From positions 2,501-66,500 of the forward strand of contig NZ_UIDD01000012.1 of assembly GCF_900497695.1 (NCBI RefSeq): a stretch of 64,000 nt of DNA. The letters run 5' to 3'. Source of the stretch: Pseudomonas wadenswilerensis (GTDB lineage Bacteria; Pseudomonadota; Gammaproteobacteria; Pseudomonadales; Pseudomonadaceae). Positions 17,916 to 26,205 of this stretch are shown here, one piece after another. A model generated the notes under the pieces. That model saw only the letters and a list, made by a program, of their open reading frames with translations. It ran no database searches and was not told where the DNA came from. The position numbers and the translations under genes were made by a program. Position 1 is the stretch's first letter. Every line of letters starts with the position of its first letter.

Positions 17916-18113
17916 TCAGACGGCTTCGGCCGCGTAACCCTCGTCGCGAATCGCCGTGAGAATATCTTCTGCCGACAATTCACTCTGCACTTTTACCTGC
18001 TTGTGAGCCAGATCGACCTCGACCACAGCCTCCTCATCCTGGGCCCGAACCGCGCGAGTGACAGCCTTGACGCAATGGCCGCAGGTCATTCCTTGAACAG
18101 TGAATACTTGCAT
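17916..18113 (-). CDS. copZ: Copper chaperone CopZ
   Basis: A 65-residue heavy-metal-associated domain protein of ferredoxin-like fold. The Cu(I) site is MTCGHC (Cys11 and Cys14). It carries cytoplasmic Cu(I) to the CueA exporter. Length and sequence match CopZ. Its promoter region contains a textbook CueR operator with 19-bp spacing (18143-18173), so copper induction is well supported by the DNA. cueA and cueR are encoded within 3.5 kb on the other strand. Confidence 0.92.
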   Translation of the reverse strand: MQVFTVQGMTCGHCVKAVTRAVRAQDEEAVVEVDLAHKQVKVQSELSAEDILTAIRDEGYAAEAV

Positions 18114-18142
18114 TGCAACAGCCTCCTGTGGGGTTTGAACGC

Positions 18143-18173
18143 AGTTTCAAGCTTGCCATCGGGGCAAGGTCAA
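18143..18173 (-). promoter_or_regulatory. CueR-type promoter of copZ
   Basis: On the minus strand a TTGACC -35 (18168-18173) is followed by a 19-bp spacer (18149-18167) and the -10-like GAAACT (18143-18148). The spacer and its edge form the imperfect palindrome ACCTTGCC...GGCAAGCT. MerR-family activators such as CueR act on promoters with exactly this over-long 19-bp spacing. Confidence 0.85.
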
Positions 18174-18260
18174 GTTCGTTGATTGCCTGCCGGGCTGGAA
18201 ATCAGCGCGCCGCTCCGCCAAGCTGCATGCCTGACGATTGGTTTGCAGGAGTTTGAATTC

Positions 18261-18647
18261 ATGCGCAGGGCAGCTTTGGGCCTATTCGGCCTGCTGGGAG
18301 TATTGAGCCTGGTCCCCCAGGCCAGCGCCGAGGGCAATGCCGATTACAGCATATTGACCATTTCTCGCGAGCGCCTGGAAGTGGCGACCTCGTGCGAGAT
18401 CGGCGTGTACCTGGATAACCAGCTTTCGGCGCGGCTGTTTCAGGAGCAGTCGACCTCGTTCAACCTGCCGCCGGGCCAGGTCGCGGTGCGTCTGCGCCTG
18501 TTGCCGGCACAGATGCCGGGCTGCCAGAACGGCCTGGAGAACCAGCGCAGCCAGCAACTGACATTGAGGGCCGGCGAGATCAATAAATACCGCATTGCCG
18601 TGGATCAGAATGGCCTCAAGCTGATCAGGGCCGGCCTGGGCTATTGA
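18261..18647 (+). CDS. Exported conserved hypothetical protein (128 aa)
   Basis: A 128-residue protein with a cleavable signal peptide (MRRAALGLFGLLGVLSLVPQ, then ASA before EGN), so it is periplasmic. Its two cysteines in the mature part (ATSCEIGVYL and QMPGCQNGL) could form a disulfide. The ATG at 18261 has AGGAG upstream. It sits between copZ and cueA; its stop codon overlaps the -35 of the cueA promoter. A copper-related role is a guess by position only. I recall a similar gene at this place in P. putida. Confidence 0.7.
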   Translation: MRRAALGLFGLLGVLSLVPQASAEGNADYSILTISRERLEVATSCEIGVYLDNQLSARLFQEQSTSFNLPPGQVAVRLRLLPAQMPGCQNGLENQRSQQLTLRAGEINKYRIAVDQNGLKLIRAGLGY

Positions 18648-18674
18648 CCTTCCCCGCATGGCAAGGTTGATGCT
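18644..18674 (+). promoter_or_regulatory. CueR-type promoter of cueA
   Basis: TTGACC (18644-18649), a 19-bp spacer (18650-18668) and the -10-like GATGCT (18669-18674). The palindrome ACCTTCCC...GGCAAGGT fills the spacer. The arrangement closely matches the E. coli copA promoter. The -35 overlaps the stop codon of the upstream gene. Confidence 0.87.
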
Positions 18675-18701
18675 TGAGGCCTGTCCAAGGAGGAGTGCCC
18701 C

Positions 18702-21104
18702 ATGTCCGCATCTACCACGTTCGACCTGCCGATTGCCGGCATGACCTGCGCCAGCTGTGCTGGCCGGGTCGAGCGCGCCCTGCGCAAGGTCGTTGGTGCC
18801 GAACAGGTCAGTGTCAACCTGGCCACCGAACAGGCCCGGGTCCAGGCCCCGGCCGACAGCCTGCCAGCGCTGGTCGAAGCCGTTGAGCAAGCCGGCTACA
18901 GCGTGCCATCCCAGACCCTCGAGCTGCAGATCGGCGGCATGACCTGCGCCTCCTGCGCCGGGCGCGTCGAACGCGCCCTGGCCAAGGTTCCGGGCGTGCA
19001 GCAGGTAACCGTCAACCTGGCCAACGAACGCGCGCACTTGCAGCTGTTTGGCCAGGTCGACAGCAGCGTGCTGATCGATGCCGTCAGTCATGCCGGCTAC
19101 TCGGCAAGCCTGCCGCAAAGTGCCAAAGTCAACCAGGCCGATGCCGAACGCCGCCTGCGCAAGGAGCGCTGGTCGGTGGCCCTGGCGGTGCTGCTGGCCT
19201 TGCCGCTGGTGCTGCCGATGCTGCTGCAGCCCTTTGGCATCCACTGGATGCTGCCGGCCTGGGCGCAGTTTGTCCTGGCCACCCCGGTGCAGTTCATTCT
19301 CGGTGCGCGTTTTTATGTCGCTGCGTGGAAAGCCGTACGCGCCGGCGCCGGCAACATGGACCTGCTGGTGGCCATCGGCACCAGCGCCGGCTACGGCCTG
19401 AGTCTCTACGAATGGGCCACGGCCACGGACGGCATCATGCCGCACCTGTACTTCGAAGCCTCGGCCGTGGTGATTGCCCTGATCCTGCTCGGCAAATACC
19501 TGGAAAGCCGTGCCAAACGCCAGACCGCCAGTGCCATCCGGGCGCTGGAAGCCTTGCGCCCGGAACGCGCGCTGTTGCTGGTCGACGGCCAGGAGCGCGA
19601 TGTCGCCATCAGCGAACTGCGCCTGCATGACCTGGTGCTGGTCAAGCCTGGCGAGCGCTTCCCGGTTGACGGTGAAGTGATCGAAGGCCAGAGCCACGCC
19701 GACGAAGCCTTGATCAGCGGCGAAAGCCTGCCGGTGCCGAAACAGCCTGGCGACAAGGTCACCGGCGGCGCGATCAACGGTGAAGGCCGTCTGTTGGTAC
19801 GCACCCTGGCGCTGGGCACGGAAACCGTGCTGGCACGGATCATCCGCCTGGTCGAAGACGCCCAGGCCGCCAAGGCGCCGATCCAGAAACTGGTTGACCG
19901 GGTCAGTCAGGTGTTCGTCCCGGCCGTACTGGTGCTGGCGCTGCTGACCCTGGTCGGCTGGCTGCTCACCGGCGCGCCAATGGAATACGCGCTGATCAAT
20001 GCCGTAGCCGTGCTGGTGATCGCCTGCCCGTGCGCCCTGGGCCTGGCCACACCGACAGCGATCATGGCCGGCACCGGCGTCGCCGCCCGCCACGGCATCC
20101 TGATCAAGGACGCCGAAGCCCTGGAGCGCGCCCATGCGGTCAACCGCGTGGTGTTCGACAAGACCGGTACCCTGACCTCCGGCAGCCCGCGCATTGTCCA
20201 CAGCCGTGCGGTAGTGGGTGACCAGGCGCAGTTGCTGCAACTGGCCGGCGCCCTGCAGCGCGGCAGCGAGCACCCGCTGGCCAAGGCGGTGCTGGATGCC
20301 TGTGAAGAACAGGGCCTGGCGGTGGCCGACATCAACAACAGCCAGTCGCTGACCGGCCGCGGTATCGCCGGCAGCCTCGATGGCCGCGAGCTGGCCCTGG
20401 GCAACCGGCGCCTGCTGGATGAAAGTGGCCTGCAAGCGGGCGAGCTGGCCAGCAGCGCCCAGGCCTGGGAAGCCGAAGGCCGTACCCTGTCGTGGTTGAT
20501 CGAGCGCAGCCCGCAGGCGCGGGTGCTGGGCCTGTTCGCCTTCGGTGACAGCCTCAAGACCGGTGCCGGGCAAGCAGTGCGGCAACTGGCCGGGCAAGGC
20601 ATCAGCAGCCACCTGCTGACCGGCGACAACCGCGGCAGCGCCAAGGTGGTGGCCGAAGCTCTGGGCATCACTGACGTGCACGCCGAAGTGCTGCCTGCCG
20701 ACAAGGCCGCAACCGTCGCCGTGCTCAAGCAGTCCGGCGTGGTGGCCATGGTCGGTGACGGCATCAACGATGCCCCGGCGCTGGCCGCTGCGGACATCGG
20801 CATCGCCATGGGCGGCGGCACCGACGTGGCCATGCAGGCGGCGGGGATCACCCTGATGCGCGGCGATCCGCGCCTGGTGCCGGCAGCCCTGGAGATCAGC
20901 CGCAAGACCTACGCCAAGATCCGCCAGAACCTGTTCTGGGCGTTTATCTACAACCTGATCGGTATTCCCCTGGCCGCCTTCGGCATGCTCAACCCGGTGC
21001 TGGCCGGCGCAGCCATGGCCCTGTCGAGCGTCAGTGTGGTCAGCAACGCGTTGTTGCTGAAAACCTGGAAACCCGCCACCCCGCCTGAGGACGATGCCCA
21101 ATGA
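18702..21104 (+). CDS. cueA: Copper-exporting P1B-type ATPase
   Basis: An 800-residue Cu(I) pump of the inner membrane. Two N-terminal metal-binding domains carry GMTCASC at residues 13-19 and 79-85. Eight membrane helices include the ion-path motif CPCALGLATPTA. The phosphorylation site is DKTGTLTSG, the TGD loop is LLTGDNRGSA, and the hinge is MVGDGINDAPAL. The C-terminal helix motifs YNLIGIPLAA and MALSSVSVVSNALLL are those of Cu+ subtype pumps. It exports Cu(I), and perhaps Ag(I), to the periplasm. The gene is preceded by a CueR promoter and overlaps cueR by 4 bp, so the activator is made with the pump. Confidence 0.96.
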   Translation: MSASTTFDLPIAGMTCASCAGRVERALRKVVGAEQVSVNLATEQARVQAPADSLPALVEAVEQAGYSVPSQTLELQIGGMTCASCAGRVERALAKVPGVQQVTVNLANERAHLQLFGQVDSSVLIDAVSHAGYSASLPQSAKVNQADAERRLRKERWSVALAVLLALPLVLPMLLQPFGIHWMLPAWAQFVLATPVQFILGARFYVAAWKAVRAGAGNMDLLVAIGTSAGYGLSLYEWATATDGIMPHLYFEASAVVIALILLGKYLESRAKRQTASAIRALEALRPERALLLVDGQERDVAISELRLHDLVLVKPGERFPVDGEVIEGQSHADEALISGESLPVPKQPGDKVTGGAINGEGRLLVRTLALGTETVLARIIRLVEDAQAAKAPIQKLVDRVSQVFVPAVLVLALLTLVGWLLTGAPMEYALINAVAVLVIACPCALGLATPTAIMAGTGVAARHGILIKDAEALERAHAVNRVVFDKTGTLTSGSPRIVHSRAVVGDQAQLLQLAGALQRGSEHPLAKAVLDACEEQGLAVADINNSQSLTGRGIAGSLDGRELALGNRRLLDESGLQAGELASSAQAWEAEGRTLSWLIERSPQARVLGLFAFGDSLKTGAGQAVRQLAGQGISSHLLTGDNRGSAKVVAEALGITDVHAEVLPADKAATVAVLKQSGVVAMVGDGINDAPALAAADIGIAMGGGTDVAMQAAGITLMRGDPRLVPAALEISRKTYAKIRQNLFWAFIYNLIGIPLAAFGMLNPVLAGAAMALSSVSVVSNALLLKTWKPATPPEDDAQ

Positions 21105-21505
21105 ATATCGGCCAAGCCGCCCGCCGCTCAGGCTTGAGCGCAAAGATGATCCGCTACTACGAGTCGATCGGCCTGCTCAAGCCGGCCCTGCGCAGCGACA
21201 GCGGCTATCGCCTGTACCAGCAGGAAGACCTGCACCAGCTGGCCTTCATCAAGCGCTCGCGGGACCTGGGGTTTTCCCTGGAAGAAGTCGCCCGCCTGCT
21301 GACCCTGTGGCAGGACCGTCAGCGCGCCAGTGCCGACGTCAAGGCCCTGGCCAGCCAGCACATTGACGACCTCAACCGGCGCATCGAAGAGTTGGTGAGC
21401 TTGCGTGACACCTTGAGCGAGCTGGTTGCCCACTGCCAGGGCGACGACCGTCCGGACTGCCCGATCCTCAAGGACCTGGCAGCCGGCGGCAGTTGCTGTC
21501 AGTAA
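21101..21505 (+). CDS. cueR: Cu(I)-responsive MerR-family activator CueR
   Basis: A 134-residue MerR-family regulator. The winged HTH starts MNIGQAARRSGLSAKMIRYY and a dimerisation helix follows. The metal-binding loop has Cys112 and Cys120 (CQGDDRPDC), the same positions as in E. coli CueR. It activates the two 19-bp-spaced promoters in front of copZ and cueA when Cu(I), Ag(I) or Au(I) is bound. Its ATG overlaps the cueA stop by 4 bp. It converges with the RIO kinase gene, with only 6 bp between the stops. Confidence 0.95.
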   Translation: MNIGQAARRSGLSAKMIRYYESIGLLKPALRSDSGYRLYQQEDLHQLAFIKRSRDLGFSLEEVARLLTLWQDRQRASADVKALASQHIDDLNRRIEELVSLRDTLSELVAHCQGDDRPDCPILKDLAAGGSCCQ

Positions 21506-21511
21506 CGGCGC

Positions 21512-22405
21512 TTACTGAAGCCAGGGCGGCGCCGGTTCTTCGTCCTTGACCGCCCCCCGTTCGGCGTCGGCCCTGGCCGCGCGCCGGCGGGCGTCATCGA
21601 TGCGCGCCGCGTCGATTTCGCGCATCACCCCATCAACATCGGCGCTGTGCTCGTCGTCGGCGAACACACCGGTCAGCGGGCTTTCCGGGAGCAAATCGCC
21701 GGCCTGGTACAAGGCCCACATCTCGCGGGCGTAGCGGGTCTGCTTGAGCTCCGGGGCAAAGCGCCCGAAGTACGCGGCCATGTTGCCGACATCGCGTTCG
21801 AGCATGCTGAACGCGTGGTTGTTGCCGGCGGCGTCCACCGCTTGCGGCAGGTCGATGATCACCGGCCCGTCAGGCCCGAGCAGCACGTTGAACTCCGAGA
21901 GGTCGCCATGGACCAGGCCGGTGCAGAGCATCAGCACGATCTGGCGAATCACGAAGGCGTGGTAGTCCCGGGCCTGCTCAGGCTCCAGGTGCACGTCGTT
22001 CAGACGCGGCGCAGCATCACCGTGCTCGTCGGCCACCAGCTCCATGAGCAGCACGCCATCGAGAAAATCATAAGGCTTGGGCACCCGCACACCGGCATTG
22101 GCCAGGCGAAACAGCGCCGCCACTTCGGCGTTCTGCCAGGCGTCTTCGGCCTCCTTGCGGCCGAACTTTGAGCCCTTGGCCATGGCCCGGGCCTGGCGGC
22201 TGTTGCGCACCTTGCGGCCTTCCTGGTACTCGGCGGCCTGGCGGAAACTGCGCTTGTTGGCTTCTTTATAGACCTTGGCGCACCGTAGCTCCCGACCGCA
22301 GCGGACCACATACACCGCAGCCTCCTTGCCACTCATCAGCGGTCGCAGTACTTCGTCGACCAGTCCATCTTCAACCAGCGGTTCAATGCGTTTTGGAGTC
22401 TTCAT
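21512..22405 (-). CDS. RIO1-family serine protein kinase
   Basis: A 297-residue RIO-type atypical kinase. Seen motifs: a P-loop-like GKEAAVYVVRCG with the ATP lysine in CAKVYKE, the catalytic LVHGDLSEFNVLL and the metal aspartate in VIIDLPQAVD. RIO kinases are mostly known for ribosome maturation in eukaryotes and archaea; the bacterial proteins are little studied. I chose the ATG at 22405 (MKTPKRIEPLV); an upstream in-frame ATG adds ten residues. Its C-terminal tail is rich in Arg, Ala and Asp. Monocistronic by position. Confidence 0.85.
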   Translation of the reverse strand: MKTPKRIEPLVEDGLVDEVLRPLMSGKEAAVYVVRCGRELRCAKVYKEANKRSFRQAAEYQEGRKVRNSRQARAMAKGSKFGRKEAEDAWQNAEVAALFRLANAGVRVPKPYDFLDGVLLMELVADEHGDAAPRLNDVHLEPEQARDYHAFVIRQIVLMLCTGLVHGDLSEFNVLLGPDGPVIIDLPQAVDAAGNNHAFSMLERDVGNMAAYFGRFAPELKQTRYAREMWALYQAGDLLPESPLTGVFADDEHSADVDGVMREIDAARIDDARRRAARADAERGAVKDEEPAPPWLQ

Positions 22406-22630
22406 CGGTTTCTGTCGGGGGTCCTGTCTGGCCAAACACGTGATTGTTATAGGTCACAGGTCTTGGAACCTGCTTGTCGCTGAATCAAGACCGCACTGCG
22501 TTGTAACGGCAATCTGCCTGACTTGCCATTCTTTTTCTGCCCGAGCGCGACCAATCGGTCACAAAAATCGCCAAACACCAATAAATACGGGGTTAATTAC
22601 GCAAGTAACACTTTATTTCCAGCGCCCATG

Positions 22631-22638
22631 GCCGATGT
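22631..22638 (+). promoter_or_regulatory. Weak sigma-28 (FliA) -10-like element upstream of the chemoreceptor
   Basis: GCCGATGT matches six of eight bases of the flagellar -10 consensus GCCGATAA. A TTTA lies 15 nt upstream, where TAAA would be expected. Chemoreceptor genes are often read by FliA, so this is plausible but weak. Confidence 0.25.
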
Positions 22639-22685
22639 AGTCTGCAGCAGCCTCGTACGTTTACAAGAAAAATACTGGAGCGCGG

Positions 22686-24632
22686 ATGAACATAAAACAA
22701 AAACTGACCTGGGCCTTCGCCGTGATCGCCGGTTTGCCGGTGATCCTGGTCGCCACCCTGGTGGTCCTCAACCTGCGCAGTGAAGCCCGCGAAGGCTTCG
22801 TCGACGGCAGCAGCCGCGAGATCCGCCAGGTGGCCAACGCCATGCAACTGTTCTTCGAAGGCATCAGCCAGAACGTCGACTACCTGGCCGCCCAGCCGCT
22901 GGTCAGCGCTACCGGCAACGACGTGAAAAAGTACCTGGGCGCAGATGCTCCACAAATTGCCCTGGGCGAACAGGACAAGAAACTCTACGACTTCTTCGCC
23001 AGCCTCGCCGCCAGCCATCCCGCTTACTCCTACGTGTCCTACGGCCTGAGCGACGGCGGTTACGCCTTCTGGCCGGGCGACGCGAAAATGGCCAACTACG
23101 ACCCGCGCCAACGCCCCTGGTACCAGGCGGCCATGGCCAACCCGGGCAAGACCCTGCGCACCGACGCCTATTACTGGGCGGGCGATGACGCGGTGCTGGT
23201 CAGCACCGTGCGCGCCGTGCCCAACCAGCTCGGCAACCCCGGTGGCGTGGTCAACATCGACGTGTCGCTCAAGCAGCTGACCGAGATCGTCAAGCAGATC
23301 AAGCTCGGCGAAAGCGGCTACCTGATGCTGCTTGAAGACAACGGCAGCGTGCTGGTCGACCCGCGCGATCCGGCGCACAACTTCAAGCCGCTGGGCAGCC
23401 TCGGCGAGGGCTATGCGCAACTGGCCAAGGCCGGCAAGGGCCTGGTCGAGGTCGAGCTGGATGGCGAACGCTACATGGCCAACGTCTGGCCCTCGGAGCA
23501 ACTGGGCTGGAACTTCATCGGCCTGATCCGTCATGACGAAGTGATGCACACTGCCACCCAGCTGACCTGGCTGGTCGCCGCCCTCGCCATCGTGCTGGCG
23601 GCGGTATTTGCCCTGGTCGGTGCCACCTTTGCCAAGCTCATCGTGCGCCCGATCCACAGCGTTACCAGCGGCCTGGAAGGCATCGCTCAGGGTGAAGGCG
23701 ACCTGACCCGCAGCCTGGAAGTACGCGGACGTGACGAAACCGCGCAACTGGCCAGCTGGTTCAACCAGTTCCTCGCGGCGATCCGCAACCTGATCCAGAG
23801 CATCGGCCAGGCGGCGAACAAGATCCTCGCCACCTCCAGCAGCTCGACCCAGGTCTCCAATGACATGGCCGAAGCCGCCGGGCGCCAGCGTGAAGCGGTG
23901 GACATGGTGTCGACCGCCTTTCACGAAATGGTCGCCACCGCCAACGAAGTCGCGCGCTCCTGCAGCCAGGCCGCCGACTCGGCCGACAGTGGCCAGCAAC
24001 AGGCCCGCGAAGGCCAGCAGCAGATCGATGCGGCAGTGCAGAGCGTCGATCGCCTGAGCCAGGAGATCGAACAGTCGGCGCAGTCGATGCAGCAACTCGA
24101 ACGCGATAGCAATGCGATCCAGTCGATCCTCGGCACCATCCGCTCGATTGCCGAGCAGACCAACCTGCTGGCCCTCAATGCGGCCATCGAAGCCGCCCGC
24201 GCCGGTGAGCAGGGCCGTGGTTTTGCCGTGGTCGCCGACGAGGTGCGGGCCCTGGCCAAGCGCACCGCCGACTCAACGGCCGAGATCGACAACCTGCTCG
24301 GCAACCTGGCCAACCGCACCAGTGAAGTGGCCCAGCAGATGCACGCGAGCCTGGAAGTGTCGCAACAGTCGGTCAGCCGCATCGGCCTGGCGCGCAGCAG
24401 TTTCGGGCAAATTCGCGAGTCGGTGGACATCATCCGCGACATGAACACCCAGATCGCCACCGCCGCCGAAGAACAGCACCAGGTGGCCGAAGACATCAAC
24501 CGCCATATCAGCCAGATCCACGGCGATGCGCAGCTGGTGGCCGAGCTGGCCAACTCGGCGCGGCAGGACTCGCAGAGCCTGGCCGGTTTGTCCAATGAAC
24601 TGGATGCGCTGGTACGGCGCTTCCGTACCTGA
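22686..24632 (+). CDS. Methyl-accepting chemotaxis protein with dCache sensor domain
   Basis: A 648-residue chemoreceptor. A membrane helix at about 10-30 leads to a double-Cache periplasmic domain (35-290). A second helix lies at about 295-318, then a HAMP domain and the signalling domain with the invariant hairpin (IAEQTNLLALNAAIEAARAG). The sensor shows Y138, R143, W145, Y146 and D192, the residue pattern I know for amino-acid-binding dCache domains such as PctA. Amino-acid chemotaxis is therefore a fair prediction but untested. There is no C-terminal CheR-binding pentapeptide (ends RRFRT). The ATG at 22686 follows TGGAGCG. Confidence 0.92.
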   Translation: MNIKQKLTWAFAVIAGLPVILVATLVVLNLRSEAREGFVDGSSREIRQVANAMQLFFEGISQNVDYLAAQPLVSATGNDVKKYLGADAPQIALGEQDKKLYDFFASLAASHPAYSYVSYGLSDGGYAFWPGDAKMANYDPRQRPWYQAAMANPGKTLRTDAYYWAGDDAVLVSTVRAVPNQLGNPGGVVNIDVSLKQLTEIVKQIKLGESGYLMLLEDNGSVLVDPRDPAHNFKPLGSLGEGYAQLAKAGKGLVEVELDGERYMANVWPSEQLGWNFIGLIRHDEVMHTATQLTWLVAALAIVLAAVFALVGATFAKLIVRPIHSVTSGLEGIAQGEGDLTRSLEVRGRDETAQLASWFNQFLAAIRNLIQSIGQAANKILATSSSSTQVSNDMAEAAGRQREAVDMVSTAFHEMVATANEVARSCSQAADSADSGQQQAREGQQQIDAAVQSVDRLSQEIEQSAQSMQQLERDSNAIQSILGTIRSIAEQTNLLALNAAIEAARAGEQGRGFAVVADEVRALAKRTADSTAEIDNLLGNLANRTSEVAQQMHASLEVSQQSVSRIGLARSSFGQIRESVDIIRDMNTQIATAAEEQHQVAEDINRHISQIHGDAQLVAELANSARQDSQSLAGLSNELDALVRRFRT

Positions 24633-24639
24633 CGGCTAC

Positions 24640-24735
24640 AGGCGCAGCTCGCCCGGGGTGAAGCCGAACAGGCCCTTGAAGGCAGCGATGTAGGCCGAAG
24701 AGGCGTCGTAAGCGCAGCCATCGACCACCCGTTCC
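24640..24735 (-). pseudogene. C-terminal remnant of an AraC-family regulator
   Basis: The minus-strand frame encodes DDQLERVVDGCAYDASSAYI, then AAFKGLFGFTPGELRL and a stop at about 24640. This is the second helix-turn-helix and end of an AraC/XylS protein. Upstream (to the right) the frame gives no more AraC-like sequence before the thiolase gene, so only about 30 codons remain. The remainder has been deleted. Confidence 0.65.
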
Positions 24736-24810
24736 AACTGATCGTCTGCTCGATCATGGCCGAGCACTACGCCAACCGCCCGGCCCCGGTGGCCAGCCAG
24801 TCGGTACGGG

Positions 24811-26088
24811 TCAACGCTCGATGATCGCCGTCACGCCCTGACCGCCAGCGGCGCAAATCGAGACCAGGCCACGGCCCTTGCCGGCGGTGGCCAGCAACTT
24901 GGCCATGTTGGCCAGAATGCGCCCCCCGGTGGCCGCGAAGGGATGCCCGGCGGCCAGTGAGCTGCCCTTGACGTTGAGCTTGCTGCGGTCGATTGCACCC
25001 AGTGGCGCGGCCAGGCCCAGGCGGGTTTTGCAGTACTCGGGGTCTTCCCAGGCCTTGAGGGTGCACAGCACTTGCGCGGCGAAGGCCTCGTGGATTTCGT
25101 AGTAATCGAAGTCCTGCAGGGTCAGGCCATTGCGCGCCAACAAGCGCGGCACGGCGTAGGCCGGGGCCATCAACAACCCTTCGTGACCTTTGACGAAATC
25201 CACCGCGGCGGTCTCGCCATCGACCAGATAGGCCAGCACCGGCAAGCCACGCTCACGGGCCCAGTCTTCGCTGCCCAGCAGCACCACCGAGGCGCCATCG
25301 GTCAACGGCGTGGAATTACCTGCGGTCAGCGTGCCCTGCCCGCTGCGGTCGAACACCGGCTTGAGGCTGGCGAGTTTCTCCAGGGTCAGGTCCGGGCGCA
25401 GGTTGTTGTCGCGGGTCAGCCCCAGGAAGGGAGTAAGCAGATCGTCATGCCAGCCGTCGGCAAAGGCAGCGGCCATGTTCTGGTGGCTGCGCAGGGCCAG
25501 CTCATCCTGCTCCTGGCGTGGGATCTGCCAGGTCTTGGCCATCTGCTCGCAATGCTCGCCCATGGACAGGCCGGTGCGCGGCTCGCCGTTGCGCGGCAAC
25601 TCGGGTTTGAGGTGACCGGGGCGCAGTTTGAGGAAGGCCTTGAGCTTGTCGACGGTAGTCTTGCCACGGTTGGCCTGGAGCAGGATCCGGCGCAAGCCTT
25701 CGCTCACCGCGATCGGCGCATCGGAGGTGGTATCAACGCCACCGGCAATGCCGCAGTCGATCTGCCCCAAGGCGATTTTGTTGGCTACCAGCAATGCCGT
25801 TTCCAACCCGGTGCCACAGGCCTGCTGCAGATCGTAAGCCGGCGTTTGCGCTGACAGTCGCGAGCCGAGCACGCTTTCGCGGGTCAGGTTCATGTCGCGA
25901 GAATGCTTGAGCACCGCTCCCGCCGCCACTTCGCCCAGGCGCAGGCCATGCAGGCTGTAGCGTTCGATCAGGCCCTCAAGCGCGGCAGTGAACATTGCCT
26001 GGTTGCTGGCGGTGGCGTAAGGGCCGTTGGAACGGGCGAAGGGAATGCGATTGCCGCCAATGATGGCGACCCGGCGCAGTGAGCGCAT
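24811..26088 (-). CDS. Acetyl-CoA C-acetyltransferase / 3-ketoacyl-CoA thiolase (FadI-like)
   Basis: A 425-residue thiolase. The acyl-enzyme cysteine is in LQQACGTGLETALL, a central NEAF-equivalent is EIHEAFAAQVLC, and HPFAATGGR plus CAAGGQG near the end complete the active site. The ATG at 26088 (MRSLRRVAIIGG) is the natural start; longer in-frame starts run into the divergent promoter region. Divergent, 117 bp away, are an FabG-like reductase and a MaoC hydratase. Together they supply thiolysis, reduction and hydration steps for acyl-CoA turnover or precursor supply. The actual chain length is unknown. Confidence 0.9.
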   Translation of the reverse strand: MRSLRRVAIIGGNRIPFARSNGPYATASNQAMFTAALEGLIERYSLHGLRLGEVAAGAVLKHSRDMNLTRESVLGSRLSAQTPAYDLQQACGTGLETALLVANKIALGQIDCGIAGGVDTTSDAPIAVSEGLRRILLQANRGKTTVDKLKAFLKLRPGHLKPELPRNGEPRTGLSMGEHCEQMAKTWQIPRQEQDELALRSHQNMAAAFADGWHDDLLTPFLGLTRDNNLRPDLTLEKLASLKPVFDRSGQGTLTAGNSTPLTDGASVVLLGSEDWARERGLPVLAYLVDGETAAVDFVKGHEGLLMAPAYAVPRLLARNGLTLQDFDYYEIHEAFAAQVLCTLKAWEDPEYCKTRLGLAAPLGAIDRSKLNVKGSSLAAGHPFAATGGRILANMAKLLATAGKGRGLVSICAAGGQGVTAIIER

Positions 26089-26205
26089 GCGTGATGTCCT
26101 CTTTTTCCCTAATGGTCCGCTACAGCGTAGGTGTTTTTTCTGCGGTCGAACGACCAATGGCCAATCATGGTCCACACTTTGAAGCTATTTCAGGGAGAAC
26201 CGCAC

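Noticed and set aside
18282..21143. 953-codon minus-strand open frame
   Set aside because: Antisense to cueA, which has every P1B-ATPase motif; composition is rich in His, Gln and Arg, typical of a shadow.
24733..24824. Plus-strand frame reading HPFQLIVCSIMAEHYANR between the AraC remnant and the thiolase gene
   Set aside because: It looks protein-like but is short, overlaps the thiolase end and matches no family I know; kept only as a note.
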